From positions 124,001 to 188,000 of the forward strand of contig CAWFET010000001.1 in NCBI GenBank assembly GCA_963815045.1: a DNA stretch of 64,000 nucleotides, written 5' to 3'. This document shows positions 1 through 7,049 of the stretch, piece by piece. Source of the stretch: DASUPK01 sp963815045 (GTDB taxonomy: Bacteria > Actinomycetota > Thermoleophilia > Solirubrobacterales > 70-9). The notes beneath the pieces were generated by a model that was not told where the DNA came from, ran no database searches, and saw nothing but the letters and a program-made list of their open reading frames with translations. The position numbers and the translations under genes were made by a program. Positions within the stretch are counted from its first letter, which is position 1. The number at the start of each line of letters is the position of its first letter.

Positions 1-1632
1 CACCAGCGCCCCCACCGCCTTGGCGGCGTTGACCCGGCCATAGCCGTAGAACTGGTCGTGTCCGGCCCGGGCGGGATACGAGCGGCTGGGCGCCAGCAGG
101 TTGATCGGAGGCGTTGGGCTCGCCGGGCGGACGAGGTTGAGCCCGGCGATGTTGGCCACCGTGAAGGGGTCGGTGCAGCCGGTGGTCGGCGGCGTGCAGT
201 CCGTCTCGGGATTGAGGCCCTGGAAGAAGTTGACGTCGTCGGACTGTCCCGTCCCGTCGATCGTTCCCGAGGCCATCAGCTGGCGGACCTCGTTCGGGGT
301 GATCACGCACGGATCGCCGTCGACGCGCGTGCAGTCCCCGCTCGGGTCGAGCTTGCCACGGTCCTGGGCGTCGAGCGCGGCCGAGTAGATCAGGCCGGCA
401 ATCCCCGCACCCTTGCCCGTCGCCTCGGAGGAGCAGCTGCTCGAGGGGATGGACACGGTGACCTTGGCGCTGAAGTTGGTGCAGCCGTTGAAGTCGAGAT
501 ATGACTGCGGCGTCGAGCCGCTGTCGTACTTGGTGACGGAGTTGACCAGGATCACGTGGGGGAGGCTCGACGGCCAGTTGTTGTGCTGAGCCGCTTCGTC
601 CGCGGCAGAGGCGATCACCGTGGTCCCGTGGTCGTAGGCGTAGTTGACGGCTTCCCGCGCGAGGCGGCTGTTGTTGAGCGTCCCGAGCGCCTCCTGGATC
701 ACGAGGGCCCCGTTGTCGGTGGCGTAGAGGGCGGCCTGGGCGAAGTTGTTGACGTCGGCGACGAAGCTGTCCCCGACGCGCAGCGGCATCACCACGCAGT
801 TCGGGCAGGAGCCGGCGTCGCCTTGTCCGTTGTCGGCCTCGGCCGTGGAGTCCTGGACCTCACCGGTGCCGTGCCCGTACTGGACGTCGTCGAAGGGGTC
901 GTTGTCGTTGTCGAGGAAGTCCCAGCCCGCGATGTCGTCGACGAAGCCGTTGCCGTCCGCGTCGTCTCCATTGGAGAAGGCGATGATCAGGTCCTCGGGA
1001 GTGAGGTAGCCGGCGGGCCCTGAGCGACGTGGATCGGTGAGGTCGACCCGGTCGTCGCAGGCGTAGTCGCGCAGGTTGAAGACGCCGTCGCCATTGGCGT
1101 CGTACTGGCCGGCCGTGTAGGAGGCGCAGTCGGTGCCGAGCAGCGACTCCGTGGTCGAGCCGGCGTCGTCCAGCCCGGAGTTGGGAGTCGGCAGCTCTCC
1201 CTTGTTGAGCCAGACCTTGAAGCGCTCATTGTTCATCGCCCCCTGGTTGTTCCACTCGATGCCCGAGTCGAGCACCGCGATCTGGACGTCGGGGCGGCCC
1301 GTCGTCGTCTCCCAGGCGGTCGCCGGCGTTGTGCTCGAGTCGACGATGTGGGCTCCGCGAACGCCGCCGAGATCGATGTTGTTCGGGTCGCCCGGATACC
1401 CCGCCTCGGGGGTCGCCGCGTACTTCCAGTCGTCGCCGCCCAGATCGCTGGGAACCTGACCGGCGTCCGTGTGGAGATCCTTGAAGTCGGTCGGATCGCC
1501 GCCGGGGTGTGTATACGGAAAGTCGCCCAGTGCGGAGTCCGCCGCCGTCATCGCGATGGCGCCGGCAAGCAGCCCCGCGGCCAGCACGAGGCGGGCTCCC
1601 AACCGAACAGTCCTCTCCTTCCTCACCTGCAC
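1..1632 (-). CDS. Secreted subtilisin-like (S8) serine protease, 3' end cut by window
   Basis: Reading the minus strand gives an open frame from a GTG near 1632 (alternative GTG at 1626) to the window edge. The N-terminus is a typical signal peptide (basic VRKERT, then an Ala/Leu-rich core ending near ADSALG). The S8 catalytic Asp lies in VQIAVLDSGIEW (about 1260-1295) and the His in YGHGTGEVQD (about 850-880). Near the window edge the conserved GYGRVNAAKAV segment that follows the catalytic Ser is present. The Ser region itself reads SSEATGKGAGIAGLI instead of the usual GTSMAAP form. Asp-rich insertions (DANGDGVFNLRDYACDDR, GDDADGNGFVDD) resemble calcium-binding or dockerin-like loops. A TAGAAT hexamer at 1637-1642 precedes the start. 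Extracellular proteolysis is expected; substrate unknown. Confidence 0.85.
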   Translation of the reverse strand, partial: MQVRKERTVRLGARLVLAAGLLAGAIAMTAADSALGDFPYTHPGGDPTDFKDLHTDAGQVPSDLGGDDWKYAATPEAGYPGDPNNIDLGGVRGAHIVDSSTTPATAWETTTGRPDVQIAVLDSGIEWNNQGAMNNERFKVWLNKGELPTPNSGLDDAGSTTESLLGTDCASYTAGQYDANGDGVFNLRDYACDDRVDLTDPRRSGPAGYLTPEDLIIAFSNGDDADGNGFVDDIAGWDFLDNDNDPFDDVQYGHGTGEVQDSTAEADNGQGDAGSCPNCVVMPLRVGDSFVADVNNFAQAALYATDNGALVIQEALGTLNNSRLAREAVNYAYDHGTTVIASAADEAAQHNNWPSSLPHVILVNSVTKYDSGSTPQSYLDFNGCTNFSAKVTVSIPSSSCSSEATGKGAGIAGLIYSAALDAQDRGKLDPSGDCTRVDGDPCVITPNEVRQLMASGTIDGTGQSDDVNFFQGLNPETDCTPPTTGCTDPFTVANIAGLNLVRPASPTPPINLLAPSRSYPARAGHDQFYGYGRVNAAKAVGALV

Positions 1633-1668
1633 GGCGATTCTATGCCTCGGCGCCGCGAGTGGGGCGCG

Positions 1669-2505
1669 TCAGGGAATTCCCGCCGCCCGGTGGATGAACC
1701 CGAGCCGGTCGGCGACCCGCGCGTAGATGCTCGCCCCACCCAGCCCGCACGGGAAAACCCCTGAGCTGACGGCGCCGATCAGCCGCGGGCCGCCGGGCGT
1801 GTCGGCCACCAGCGGGCCGCCGCTGTCGCCCTCGCACGAGGTGGCCCGGAAGGGGAGGCGGCTGTGGGCCCGGCGGATCCGCTTCCCGAGGGCGCAGATC
1901 ATCGAGGCCTGCTGAAAGCCGCGCGACTTCCCGTATTCGCGGTCGCATTTCCTGGCGGGATAGATGCGCTCCTTGGTCGTCTTCAGCCGGCGAGCGACAT
2001 TGAAGCCCCAGGCGCTGCGGGTGCCCCATCCGGCCGAGCGGACGATGCGCCCCCGCCTGGTCGCCGCCTTCGACTCGGCCTTGGTGGCGAGAGCGATCGG
2101 CTGCACATCGGGGGCGCTCGCCAGGGTCAGGACGGAGAAGTCGTGGGCGCCCTTGTGCCCGTTGTAGGCGGGGTCGATCGCGACGGCGGTCAACTTGATC
2201 CGGGGCCTGCGCCTCGGGGGCGTGATCCAGGCGCTGCCCGCAAGCACCGACAGCTCCCGGTGTTTGCCACCTTTCACGCAGTGCGCCGCCGTCAGCACCT
2301 TTGTCGGCGCGATCAGCGAGCCGCTGCAGATGAAGCGGCGCTTCTGGGTGAGAGCGACGGCGAACTGCCAGCCGGCTGGGTTGGCCTTGCCGCCGCCGAC
2401 GATCCGCGGCGAGGACCCGGCGGCGGCTCCGCTCCCCGGAGCGAGTGCGAGCAGCAGGACAGACAGTCCCAGGGCGGCGCCCCCCAAGCGCCGGTGCGGC
2501 CTCAT
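1669..2505 (-). CDS. Secreted trypsin-like (S1) serine protease
   Basis: This 278-residue protein starts with a signal peptide (MRPHRR then a Leu/Ala core) and has a short propeptide ending in SSPR before IVGGGKANPAGW, the classical trypsin activation site. The catalytic triad is visible: His in LTAAHC, Asp in AHDFSVLTL, and Ser in CEGDSGGPL. Cysteines in FICSGS, AAHC, KCDREYG, SMICAL, SCEGD and FPCGLG fit the S1 disulfide pattern. Length is normal for a bacterial trypsin. GAGGA before the ATG is a ribosome site. It would act outside the cell. It lies between the S8 protease and the RiPP-like cluster on the same strand as the S8 gene; a role in peptide maturation is possible but unsupported. 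Confidence 0.9.
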   Translation of the reverse strand: MRPHRRLGGAALGLSVLLLALAPGSGAAAGSSPRIVGGGKANPAGWQFAVALTQKRRFICSGSLIAPTKVLTAAHCVKGGKHRELSVLAGSAWITPPRRRPRIKLTAVAIDPAYNGHKGAHDFSVLTLASAPDVQPIALATKAESKAATRRGRIVRSAGWGTRSAWGFNVARRLKTTKERIYPARKCDREYGKSRGFQQASMICALGKRIRRAHSRLPFRATSCEGDSGGPLVADTPGGPRLIGAVSSGVFPCGLGGASIYARVADRLGFIHRAAGIP

Positions 2506-2574
2506 TCCTCGTTATTCCCCCGGCAATGCGCGGCAGCGCTCGGTCATCGGATGCGAACCCTAGCCCGCCGCCCC

Positions 2575-2580
2575 TAGACT
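2575..2580 (+). promoter_or_regulatory. Putative -10 element of a leaderless promoter (TAGACT)
   Basis: TAGACT lies 7 bases before the GTG at 2588, so transcription would begin at or next to the start codon. This supports GTG 2588 over the ATG at 2612. No convincing -35 is seen. Confidence 0.5.
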
Positions 2581-2587
2581 CGCGGCG

Positions 2588-3694
2588 GTGTTCCGCCGCG
2601 AGCCGCTCAGCATGCCGTTCGCAGACCAGCTGGGCGATCTTCGGCGCGTGATCCTCTCCGAGGGGCGGGTCGAGCCGGCGACGCCGGCCCGCTTCGCGGC
2701 CGCCGCGGTGGCTCATCGGGTGATCGGCGCGTGCGTTCAGGCCATGAACGACGAGCGGGTGATCCTGGGCGAGCGGGATGCGGGAGCGCTGCGGGACGCG
2801 CACGCAGTCGCCGCACTGAGCACGGCTCTCGCCGCCCGCGAGCTCCCTGCAGTAGCCGTGGCGATCGACTCAGCCACCTCCGCTCCCGCGATCGTGCTCA
2901 AGGGCCCCGCGATCAGCGATCGCCTCTATCCAGATCCCGCGCTTCGGCCCTACGGCGATCTCGACCTGATGGTTGCCCGCGAGTCGCTCGGGGACGCGAA
3001 GACGGCGCTCTCCGCGATCGGCTACGAGGAGCAGATCCAGCTCCGCCCCGGCTGGGAGGTCGCACACGGCCACACCATCGACCTGGTCCGCGCGGTGGGG
3101 CGGAAGTCCGTCCACGTCGAGGTTCACTGGCGGGTGAGCGATGACCGGGTCGGGGAGGCGATGTCCCACGCCGCACTCTCGGAGGCCGCCGAGCGCGTCC
3201 CCGGGACCCCGGGCGCCGCGTTCCCCTCCCTGCCCGACCAGCTGCTGATCTGCGCTCTGCATCTGATGAGCCATCGCGAGAAGCGGCTCGCCTGGCTCGA
3301 GGACATCAGGCGGATCAACCTCCTGGCAACGGAGGAGGAGTGGGAGGCGGGTTTCCTGAGGGCGCAGGAGCTTGGCCTGCTCTGGGTGCTGAACCGGGCC
3401 CTCGACTACGTGGAGCGATATCTCGGACTGACTGCGGACCGCCCGATCGGCCCGGGCGAGCCGCCGGCCTTCGGGCCGGTCCGCGCAGTCGAGGAGCTCG
3501 ACCTGCAGGCGTCGGTCAACATCGGCCGCCTCGCTGCGCTGCCCTGGCGGCAGCGGCCCGCCCTGGTTCGCGACATCCTGGTCCCGAGTCGCGACGGGTT
3601 GGATGGACTCGTCGGTGGAGACGGCGCCGGCCGGTTCCGGATGATGGCGAGGCACGTCCGGCTGATCGCCCGCGGCATCGCCCTGCGCCGCTAA
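2588..3694 (+). CDS. Nucleotidyltransferase-fold protein (PF14907-like), RiPP cluster
   Basis: A 368-residue soluble protein with the hallmarks of the uncharacterised NTP_transf_5 (PF14907) family: IVLKGPAISDRLYPD, then the nucleotidyltransferase metal motif GDLDLMV, then VHVEVHWRV and the helical LPDQLLICALHLMSHR segment with LAWLEDIRRI. Family members occur in lasso-peptide and other RiPP clusters together with HPr-kinase-like enzymes (established co-occurrence; reaction not settled). The gene runs convergently into the HprK-like gene with a 4-base stop overlap. GTG 2588 is chosen because a TAGACT element sits 7 bases upstream; ATG 2612 is the alternative. It probably adds a nucleotidyl or similar group to a peptide or small molecule, which is inference. 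Confidence 0.78.
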   Translation: MFRREPLSMPFADQLGDLRRVILSEGRVEPATPARFAAAAVAHRVIGACVQAMNDERVILGERDAGALRDAHAVAALSTALAARELPAVAVAIDSATSAPAIVLKGPAISDRLYPDPALRPYGDLDLMVARESLGDAKTALSAIGYEEQIQLRPGWEVAHGHTIDLVRAVGRKSVHVEVHWRVSDDRVGEAMSHAALSEAAERVPGTPGAAFPSLPDQLLICALHLMSHREKRLAWLEDIRRINLLATEEEWEAGFLRAQELGLLWVLNRALDYVERYLGLTADRPIGPGEPPAFGPVRAVEELDLQASVNIGRLAALPWRQRPALVRDILVPSRDGLDGLVGGDGAGRFRMMARHVRLIARGIALRR

Positions 3695-4605
3695 TCGTGG
3701 TCCCCGGCGGCGAGCACCGCCAGCCGCTCCGCGGCATCCGTGACCGCCTCGAGCGAATCGGGTACGCGGAGAAGAACTCCATCGACCGATTCCGCCACCC
3801 GCGCCGATCCGGCGAAGTCCCTCGTCCCGACCCGCCCGGTCGTGAGCAGATGGTCGAGGAGCTCTCGGTGGGTCTTCGCAGGATCGGTCCTCTCGACGGC
3901 GACGGCCGATCCGGCGCGCTCCCTCAGAAAGGCGACCAGCGCCACCCGGCCGGGGCGATCGGCGGCGCGAAGCCCGTCGTGCAGACGCCGCCCACGCGGG
4001 TCCGCCGGGCCGTTCGCCGAGGCGGCGCCCACCAGGGCAGCGGCTGGCTCGGTGAGCAGAGACCCGCGGGCACCCGGCCAGGCCATGTGGCCCGCGTCAG
4101 ACGGGCGGAGGACGACCCCGTCCTCTCCCAGAGAGGGGTGCCCGGCAGCCGCCAGCGCGGCCGAGAGAGTCGACTTTCCGCGTCCGGTCACGCCGCAGAT
4201 CACCACGGCTCTGTCCCCGACCAGGTTCGCGGAAGCGTGCAGGGAGAGACCGCCGAGCTCACCGAGGAGCAGAGGGATCGCGTTCGAGGCCAGCCTGTCC
4301 TCCCAGCGCTCTGCGCCGAGCTCGAGGACGGTGTCCGCGGCCCGGTGGGAGATCGCCATCGAGGCGGGGTCGATCACGAAGCTGCCGGCATCGGAATGCC
4401 AGGCCACGACCCGGTCGCCGAGCCGGGCAGCGGCGTAGTGCGGGCTCAAGTCAGCGTCGACGACCAGGCGAACGAGCTCGGCAGGTGCCTCGAGCGGCCG
4501 ATCATGGTCGGCTCTCACCGTGATCCGGCCGAGCTCTCCAGGAGCCTCGCTGGCCCGGGTCAGCGGCACATCCGAGTCGATCTCGTATCCGTGGAGGCTG
4601 CTCAC
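3691..4605 (-). CDS. HPr kinase-like P-loop protein, RiPP cluster
   Basis: This 304-residue protein has a Walker A motif GVTGRGKST at about residues 138-146 in the context CGVTGRGKSTLSAALAAAGH, typical of HPr-kinase-like proteins in peptide-modification clusters. The upstream context LSLHASANLVGDRAVV and the downstream LGEDGVVL are also usual for this family. It lacks the N-terminal half of classical HprK. In the paeninodin lasso cluster a related kinase phosphorylates a Ser of the precursor (established). Here the Ser/Thr-rich precursor tails at 6505-6943 are plausible substrates (inference). It starts with GTG, 45 bases from the divergent PqqD-like gene, and ends overlapping the nucleotidyltransferase gene by 4 bases. 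Confidence 0.78.
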   Translation of the reverse strand: MSSLHGYEIDSDVPLTRASEAPGELGRITVRADHDRPLEAPAELVRLVVDADLSPHYAAARLGDRVVAWHSDAGSFVIDPASMAISHRAADTVLELGAERWEDRLASNAIPLLLGELGGLSLHASANLVGDRAVVICGVTGRGKSTLSAALAAAGHPSLGEDGVVLRPSDAGHMAWPGARGSLLTEPAAALVGAASANGPADPRGRRLHDGLRAADRPGRVALVAFLRERAGSAVAVERTDPAKTHRELLDHLLTTGRVGTRDFAGSARVAESVDGVLLRVPDSLEAVTDAAERLAVLAAGDHD

Positions 4606-4636
4606 AGGAAGGGCGCCGATCGCAGAAGCGCAAGGC

Positions 4637-4642
4637 TAACCT
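4637..4642 (+). promoter_or_regulatory. Putative -10 element of a leaderless promoter (TAACCT)
   Basis: TAACCT is 8 bases before the ATG at 4651 of the PqqD-like gene, inside the 45-base gap to the divergent HprK-like gene. Confidence 0.45.
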
Positions 4643-4650
4643 CCGGCGCC

Positions 4651-4935
4651 ATGCCGGAGAAGCTCACCGCGTCCACCCGTGTCGCCCGCAGGGAGGGATT
4701 GGTCACTGAGCCGATGGATGGCGGCATCGTGATGCTCGATCCCGAGACCGACCGCTATCTGCGCCTGAATGAGACCGGGAAATTGATCTGGGAGGTGCTC
4801 GCCGAGTCGGCGACGGTGGCGGAGCTTGCGCAGGCGCTGAGCGAGCGAACCGGGATAACCCGGGAACGGGCCGAGGCGGACGCGACCACATTCATCGAGG
4901 GCCTGATCGACTACGGCGCCGCCCGGTCCACCTAG
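4651..4935 (+). CDS. PqqD-like RiPP recognition element protein
   Basis: A 94-residue protein matching the PqqD family pattern: a beta start (GGIVMLDPETDRYLRLNETG), the conserved LNxTGxxIWExL helix, then AELAQALSERTG and a final helix in FIEGLIDYGA. PqqD-like proteins form a winged fold that binds the leader of ribosomal peptide precursors and delivers it to the modifying enzyme (established for PQQ, mycofactocin and lasso systems). The expected ligand here is the YEAPKV leader of the three precursors at 6505-6943. It is the only plus-strand gene between the kinase and the radical SAM gene, which it meets convergently with 6 bases between stops. A TAACCT element 8 bases upstream supports this start. 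Confidence 0.85.
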   Translation: MPEKLTASTRVARREGLVTEPMDGGIVMLDPETDRYLRLNETGKLIWEVLAESATVAELAQALSERTGITRERAEADATTFIEGLIDYGAARST

Positions 4936-4941
4936 GCGGGC

Positions 4942-6471
4942 TCAATCCGGCAATCCGCTCAGGGAGCCCTCCTGGGCGGCCGCGGCCCCCTCATCGCGTG
5001 CGGCGAGGGCAGGAACCGCGATACCCGCTTCGACCAGCCCGGCCGTGGCGTCGAGCACGTCCCGTTCGATCCGGTCCGGGGCGACCCGGGGATTGCCGGC
5101 GAGAAGAGCGCCGATCGCGTCTCCCGGAGTACCTCCGTCGAGCGCGTCCATCACGGTCCCGGCGGTTCGGTTCAGGGCCTTGACCTGGCCGGACGCAACC
5201 ACCCTGACCAGGCGCTCTCCGTCGCGGCTCCCGCCCCAGCGCAGCTTGCCCAGCCGGTAACGCCGGGTCAGTGCCAGCTCCCGAATTCGCATGGTGGCGA
5301 AGTCGATGTCCCCCCGGCCGTCGACGGGAAAGTCGGGCATCTTCGACTGCAGGACCTCCATCGCCCTGTCCAGCTCCGGCCCTCGCTTTCCTCCGGGATG
5401 GACCCCCGGCGGCAGCCCGGAGACGGGCCTCTCCTCGTCGCGGTAGGGAACGAGGTCTCGTGCGGCAGCCTGCTCGCGGTTGCGCGCTCCGTTGCGCCAA
5501 TCGGAGACGCGCCGGTCGCGCCACGTCGCGCGCAGCCCCCGCCAGCATTCGCCGAGATCCTGCCGGCTGGCGTCACCGAAGGAGAAAGGATGCTGCGAAT
5601 CGGCGAGGAAAGCTCCATTTGGGCGCACGAGGAACGCGCGCGGAGCCGAGTCCAGGGCAACCAAGGAGGGGGGCAGCTCGCTGCCCACGCGCAATCGCGG
5701 CCGGGGCGAGCTACCGAACCGGCCCAAGGTCGTCTGCACGCGCTCGAAGTCAACCGCCCATTTCCCTTCCCGGGCCGCCGCCCCCAGCAGGCCGACCGGA
5801 ACGACCCGCACCGAGTTCGGCGAGAGCATGCGCATCTGCTCGATGAACTCGCCCAGGGTCGCCTCGTTGCGCGGGGTGACGACGTGCGCCACCTGGACCT
5901 GCCCTCCCCGGGAGAGCATCAGGTCGATCGCCTCCACGGCGCGCCTCCAGCTTCCCGGCACGCCGCGTGAAGCCTCGTGGAGCTGTGCGGACGCGCCGTC
6001 GAGCGAGACGTGTACTCGCGCGCCGGCTCCCGCGAGCCGATCGGCGGCCTCGGCGTCGAGAAACCATCCGTTCGTGTTCAGCGTCACCATCATCCCCGCG
6101 GCGGTGAGGCGCTCCACGCTCTCGAGCGTGAGCTCGCGGCGCAGCAGGGGCTCTCCTCCGGTGACCACCGCCTCGATCAGCCCGAGCTCGATCGACTGGC
6201 TGACGATTCGCCGCCACTGCTCATCGCTCATCTCCGCCGTGCGTGCGAGGGTGCGCCGGGGAGAATCCGTGTAGCAAAAGCCGCATCGCAGGTTGCAGTG
6301 ATAGGTGAGCTCAAGCTTGGCCCCTACCGGGCGCTCGGGCACCTCGAGCGGGCGGACGTCGTGAAGCAGGCGACGGCCGAGCCGGCGCACGCGGTAGCTC
6401 CCGCGAATCCGCGGAGGGGCGCGTTCGATCAGATGCGCGCCGGCTCTAGCCGTCGTCGAGGCGAGGCTCAT
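4942..6471 (-). CDS. Radical SAM enzyme with C-terminal PqqD-like domain
   Basis: A 509-residue enzyme. The [4Fe-4S]/SAM motif is CNLRCGFC (Cys59, 63, 66), followed by VVTGGEPLLR (about 103-111), TLNTNGW and HVSLDGAS, all typical of peptide-modifying radical SAM proteins. After the barrel only one further cysteine is seen (Cys309, GECW), so a canonical SPASM domain with auxiliary clusters is not supported. Residues about 420-485 (LVRVVASGQVKALNRTAGTV, then DVLDATAGLVEAGI) resemble a second PqqD-like fold, so the enzyme may carry its own leader-binding domain beside the stand-alone one. It is downstream of, and on the same strand as, the three precursor genes, separated by a small hairpin. Expected role: radical modification of the precursor tails; the chemistry is unknown. 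Confidence 0.85.
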   Translation of the reverse strand: MSLASTTARAGAHLIERAPPRIRGSYRVRRLGRRLLHDVRPLEVPERPVGAKLELTYHCNLRCGFCYTDSPRRTLARTAEMSDEQWRRIVSQSIELGLIEAVVTGGEPLLRRELTLESVERLTAAGMMVTLNTNGWFLDAEAADRLAGAGARVHVSLDGASAQLHEASRGVPGSWRRAVEAIDLMLSRGGQVQVAHVVTPRNEATLGEFIEQMRMLSPNSVRVVPVGLLGAAAREGKWAVDFERVQTTLGRFGSSPRPRLRVGSELPPSLVALDSAPRAFLVRPNGAFLADSQHPFSFGDASRQDLGECWRGLRATWRDRRVSDWRNGARNREQAAARDLVPYRDEERPVSGLPPGVHPGGKRGPELDRAMEVLQSKMPDFPVDGRGDIDFATMRIRELALTRRYRLGKLRWGGSRDGERLVRVVASGQVKALNRTAGTVMDALDGGTPGDAIGALLAGNPRVAPDRIERDVLDATAGLVEAGIAVPALAARDEGAAAAQEGSLSGLPD

Positions 6472-6479
6472 CGGTGCAT

Positions 6480-6493
6480 CCCGGTTTACCGGG
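6480..6493 (-). promoter_or_regulatory. Perfect stem-loop between precursor genes and radical SAM gene
   Basis: CCCGG-TAAA-CCGGG on the minus strand forms a 5-bp stem with a 4-base loop, between the stop of the last precursor (6505) and the radical SAM ATG (6471). There is no U-run. It may act as an attenuator or RNA-stability element giving more precursor than enzyme transcript, or as an operator (inference). Confidence 0.4.
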
Positions 6494-6504
6494 CGGGTCC
6501 TGGA

Positions 6505-6636
6505 TCAGGGTGGCGGAGTGGTGGTGGTGCCACTGCCCGCTGAGCCTGCGGCGGTGACGGCCGGCTCATCCTCGGTCTCGATCTGCTCCACCTTCGGAGC
6601 CTCATAGGTGTCCTTGGGTTGCTTGGAATCGGACAT
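6505..6636 (-). CDS. RiPP precursor peptide, copy 3
   Basis: A 43-residue peptide starting MSDSKQPKDTYEAPKVEQIE, followed by TEDEPAVTAAG and ending GSAGSGTTTTPPP. Ribosome site AGGAGAGG lies just upstream of the ATG. It has the leader shared by the other two copies and is closest to the radical SAM gene. The YEAPKV segment matches the YxxPxL/V type of leader motif read by PqqD-like recognition elements in lasso and related RiPPs. The tail has no cysteine, so thioether chemistry of the sactipeptide or ranthipeptide type is unlikely. The leader/core boundary is probably near TAAG (inference). Confidence 0.82.
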   Translation of the reverse strand: MSDSKQPKDTYEAPKVEQIETEDEPAVTAAGSAGSGTTTTPPP

Positions 6637-6655
6637 CTGCCTCTCCTTCATTCGT

Positions 6656-6787
6656 TTACATCTGCGGCGGTGTCGTCGTGGTGCCGCTGGTGGTACCCGC
6701 GGCGGTCACCGCGGGCTGATCCTCGGTCTCGATCTGCTCCACCTTTGGCGCCTCGTAGGTGTCCTTCGGCTGATTGGAATCAGGCAT
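6656..6787 (-). CDS. RiPP precursor peptide, copy 2
   Basis: A 43-residue peptide starting MPDSNQPKDTYEAPKVEQIE, followed by TEDQPAVTAAG and ending GTTSGTTTTPPQM. GGGAGAAG precedes the ATG. The leader differs from copy 3 only at a few positions (PDSN versus SDSK, DQP versus DEP), while the residues between TAAG and SGTTTTPP change. This is the pattern expected of a conserved leader with a diversified product region. No cysteine is present. Confidence 0.82.
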   Translation of the reverse strand: MPDSNQPKDTYEAPKVEQIETEDQPAVTAAGTTSGTTTTPPQM

Positions 6788-6808
6788 CTCTTCTCCCTTT
6801 CGGTTGGC

Positions 6809-6943
6809 CTAGCCGGGCGGAGTGGTCGTGGTGCCGCTGCCCTGTACGCCGGCGGCGGTCACCGCGGGCTGATCCTCGGTCTCGATCTGCTCAACCTTCG
6901 GGGCCTCATAGCAATCGTCCTTGGGTTGCCTGGAGTCGGGCAT
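6809..6943 (-). CDS. RiPP precursor peptide, copy 1 (promoter-proximal)
   Basis: A 44-residue peptide starting MPDSRQPKDDCYEAPKVEQI, followed by ETEDQPAVTAAG and ending GVQGSGTTTTPPG. It is one residue longer than the other copies because of DC in place of T before YEAP. That cysteine is in the leader, not the tail. AAGGCGG lies upstream of the ATG. It is the first gene after the putative promoter at 6978-7005. Confidence 0.82.
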   Translation of the reverse strand: MPDSRQPKDDCYEAPKVEQIETEDQPAVTAAGVQGSGTTTTPPG

Positions 6944-6977
6944 CCGTGCCGCCTTCCGCTGTCGGGTTCGCGCCAAC

Positions 6978-7005
6978 CCTATAGCGACCGAGGCGCTCTC
7001 AACAA
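6978..7005 (-). promoter_or_regulatory. Putative promoter of the precursor/radical SAM operon
   Basis: On the minus strand TTGTTG (7000-7005) and TATAGG (6978-6983) are separated by 16 bases, a good primary-sigma arrangement. It lies 35 bases before the first precursor start, leaving a leader with a ribosome site. Confidence 0.5.
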
Positions 7006-7049
7006 GTAAATGGCTCGGCCGCAGCTTCGCGAGTAGGCTCGATCGCGAA

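Larger units (their letters stand above)
6505..6943 (-). repeat. Three tandem copies of a precursor-peptide gene
   Basis: Three units of about 135-155 bases, each a ribosome site plus a 43-44 codon gene, repeat head to tail with 19- and 21-base spacers. The leader-coding part is nearly identical between copies. The changes are concentrated in the few codons before SGTTTTPP and in the last two or three codons. Confidence 0.85.

Noticed and set aside
1669..2505. Trypsin-like protease as the RiPP leader peptidase
   Set aside because: It has its own secretion signal and faces away from the cluster; the common placement is not evidence of function.
3340..4935. Long plus-strand open frame across the HprK-like gene
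   Set aside because: It is antisense to a gene with a clear Walker A motif, has Arg/Gly/Pro-rich composition, and only its end (the PqqD-like protein) carries a recognisable fold.
6505..6943. Sactipeptide or ranthipeptide precursors
   Set aside because: The tails contain no cysteine; the only cysteine is in the leader of copy 1.
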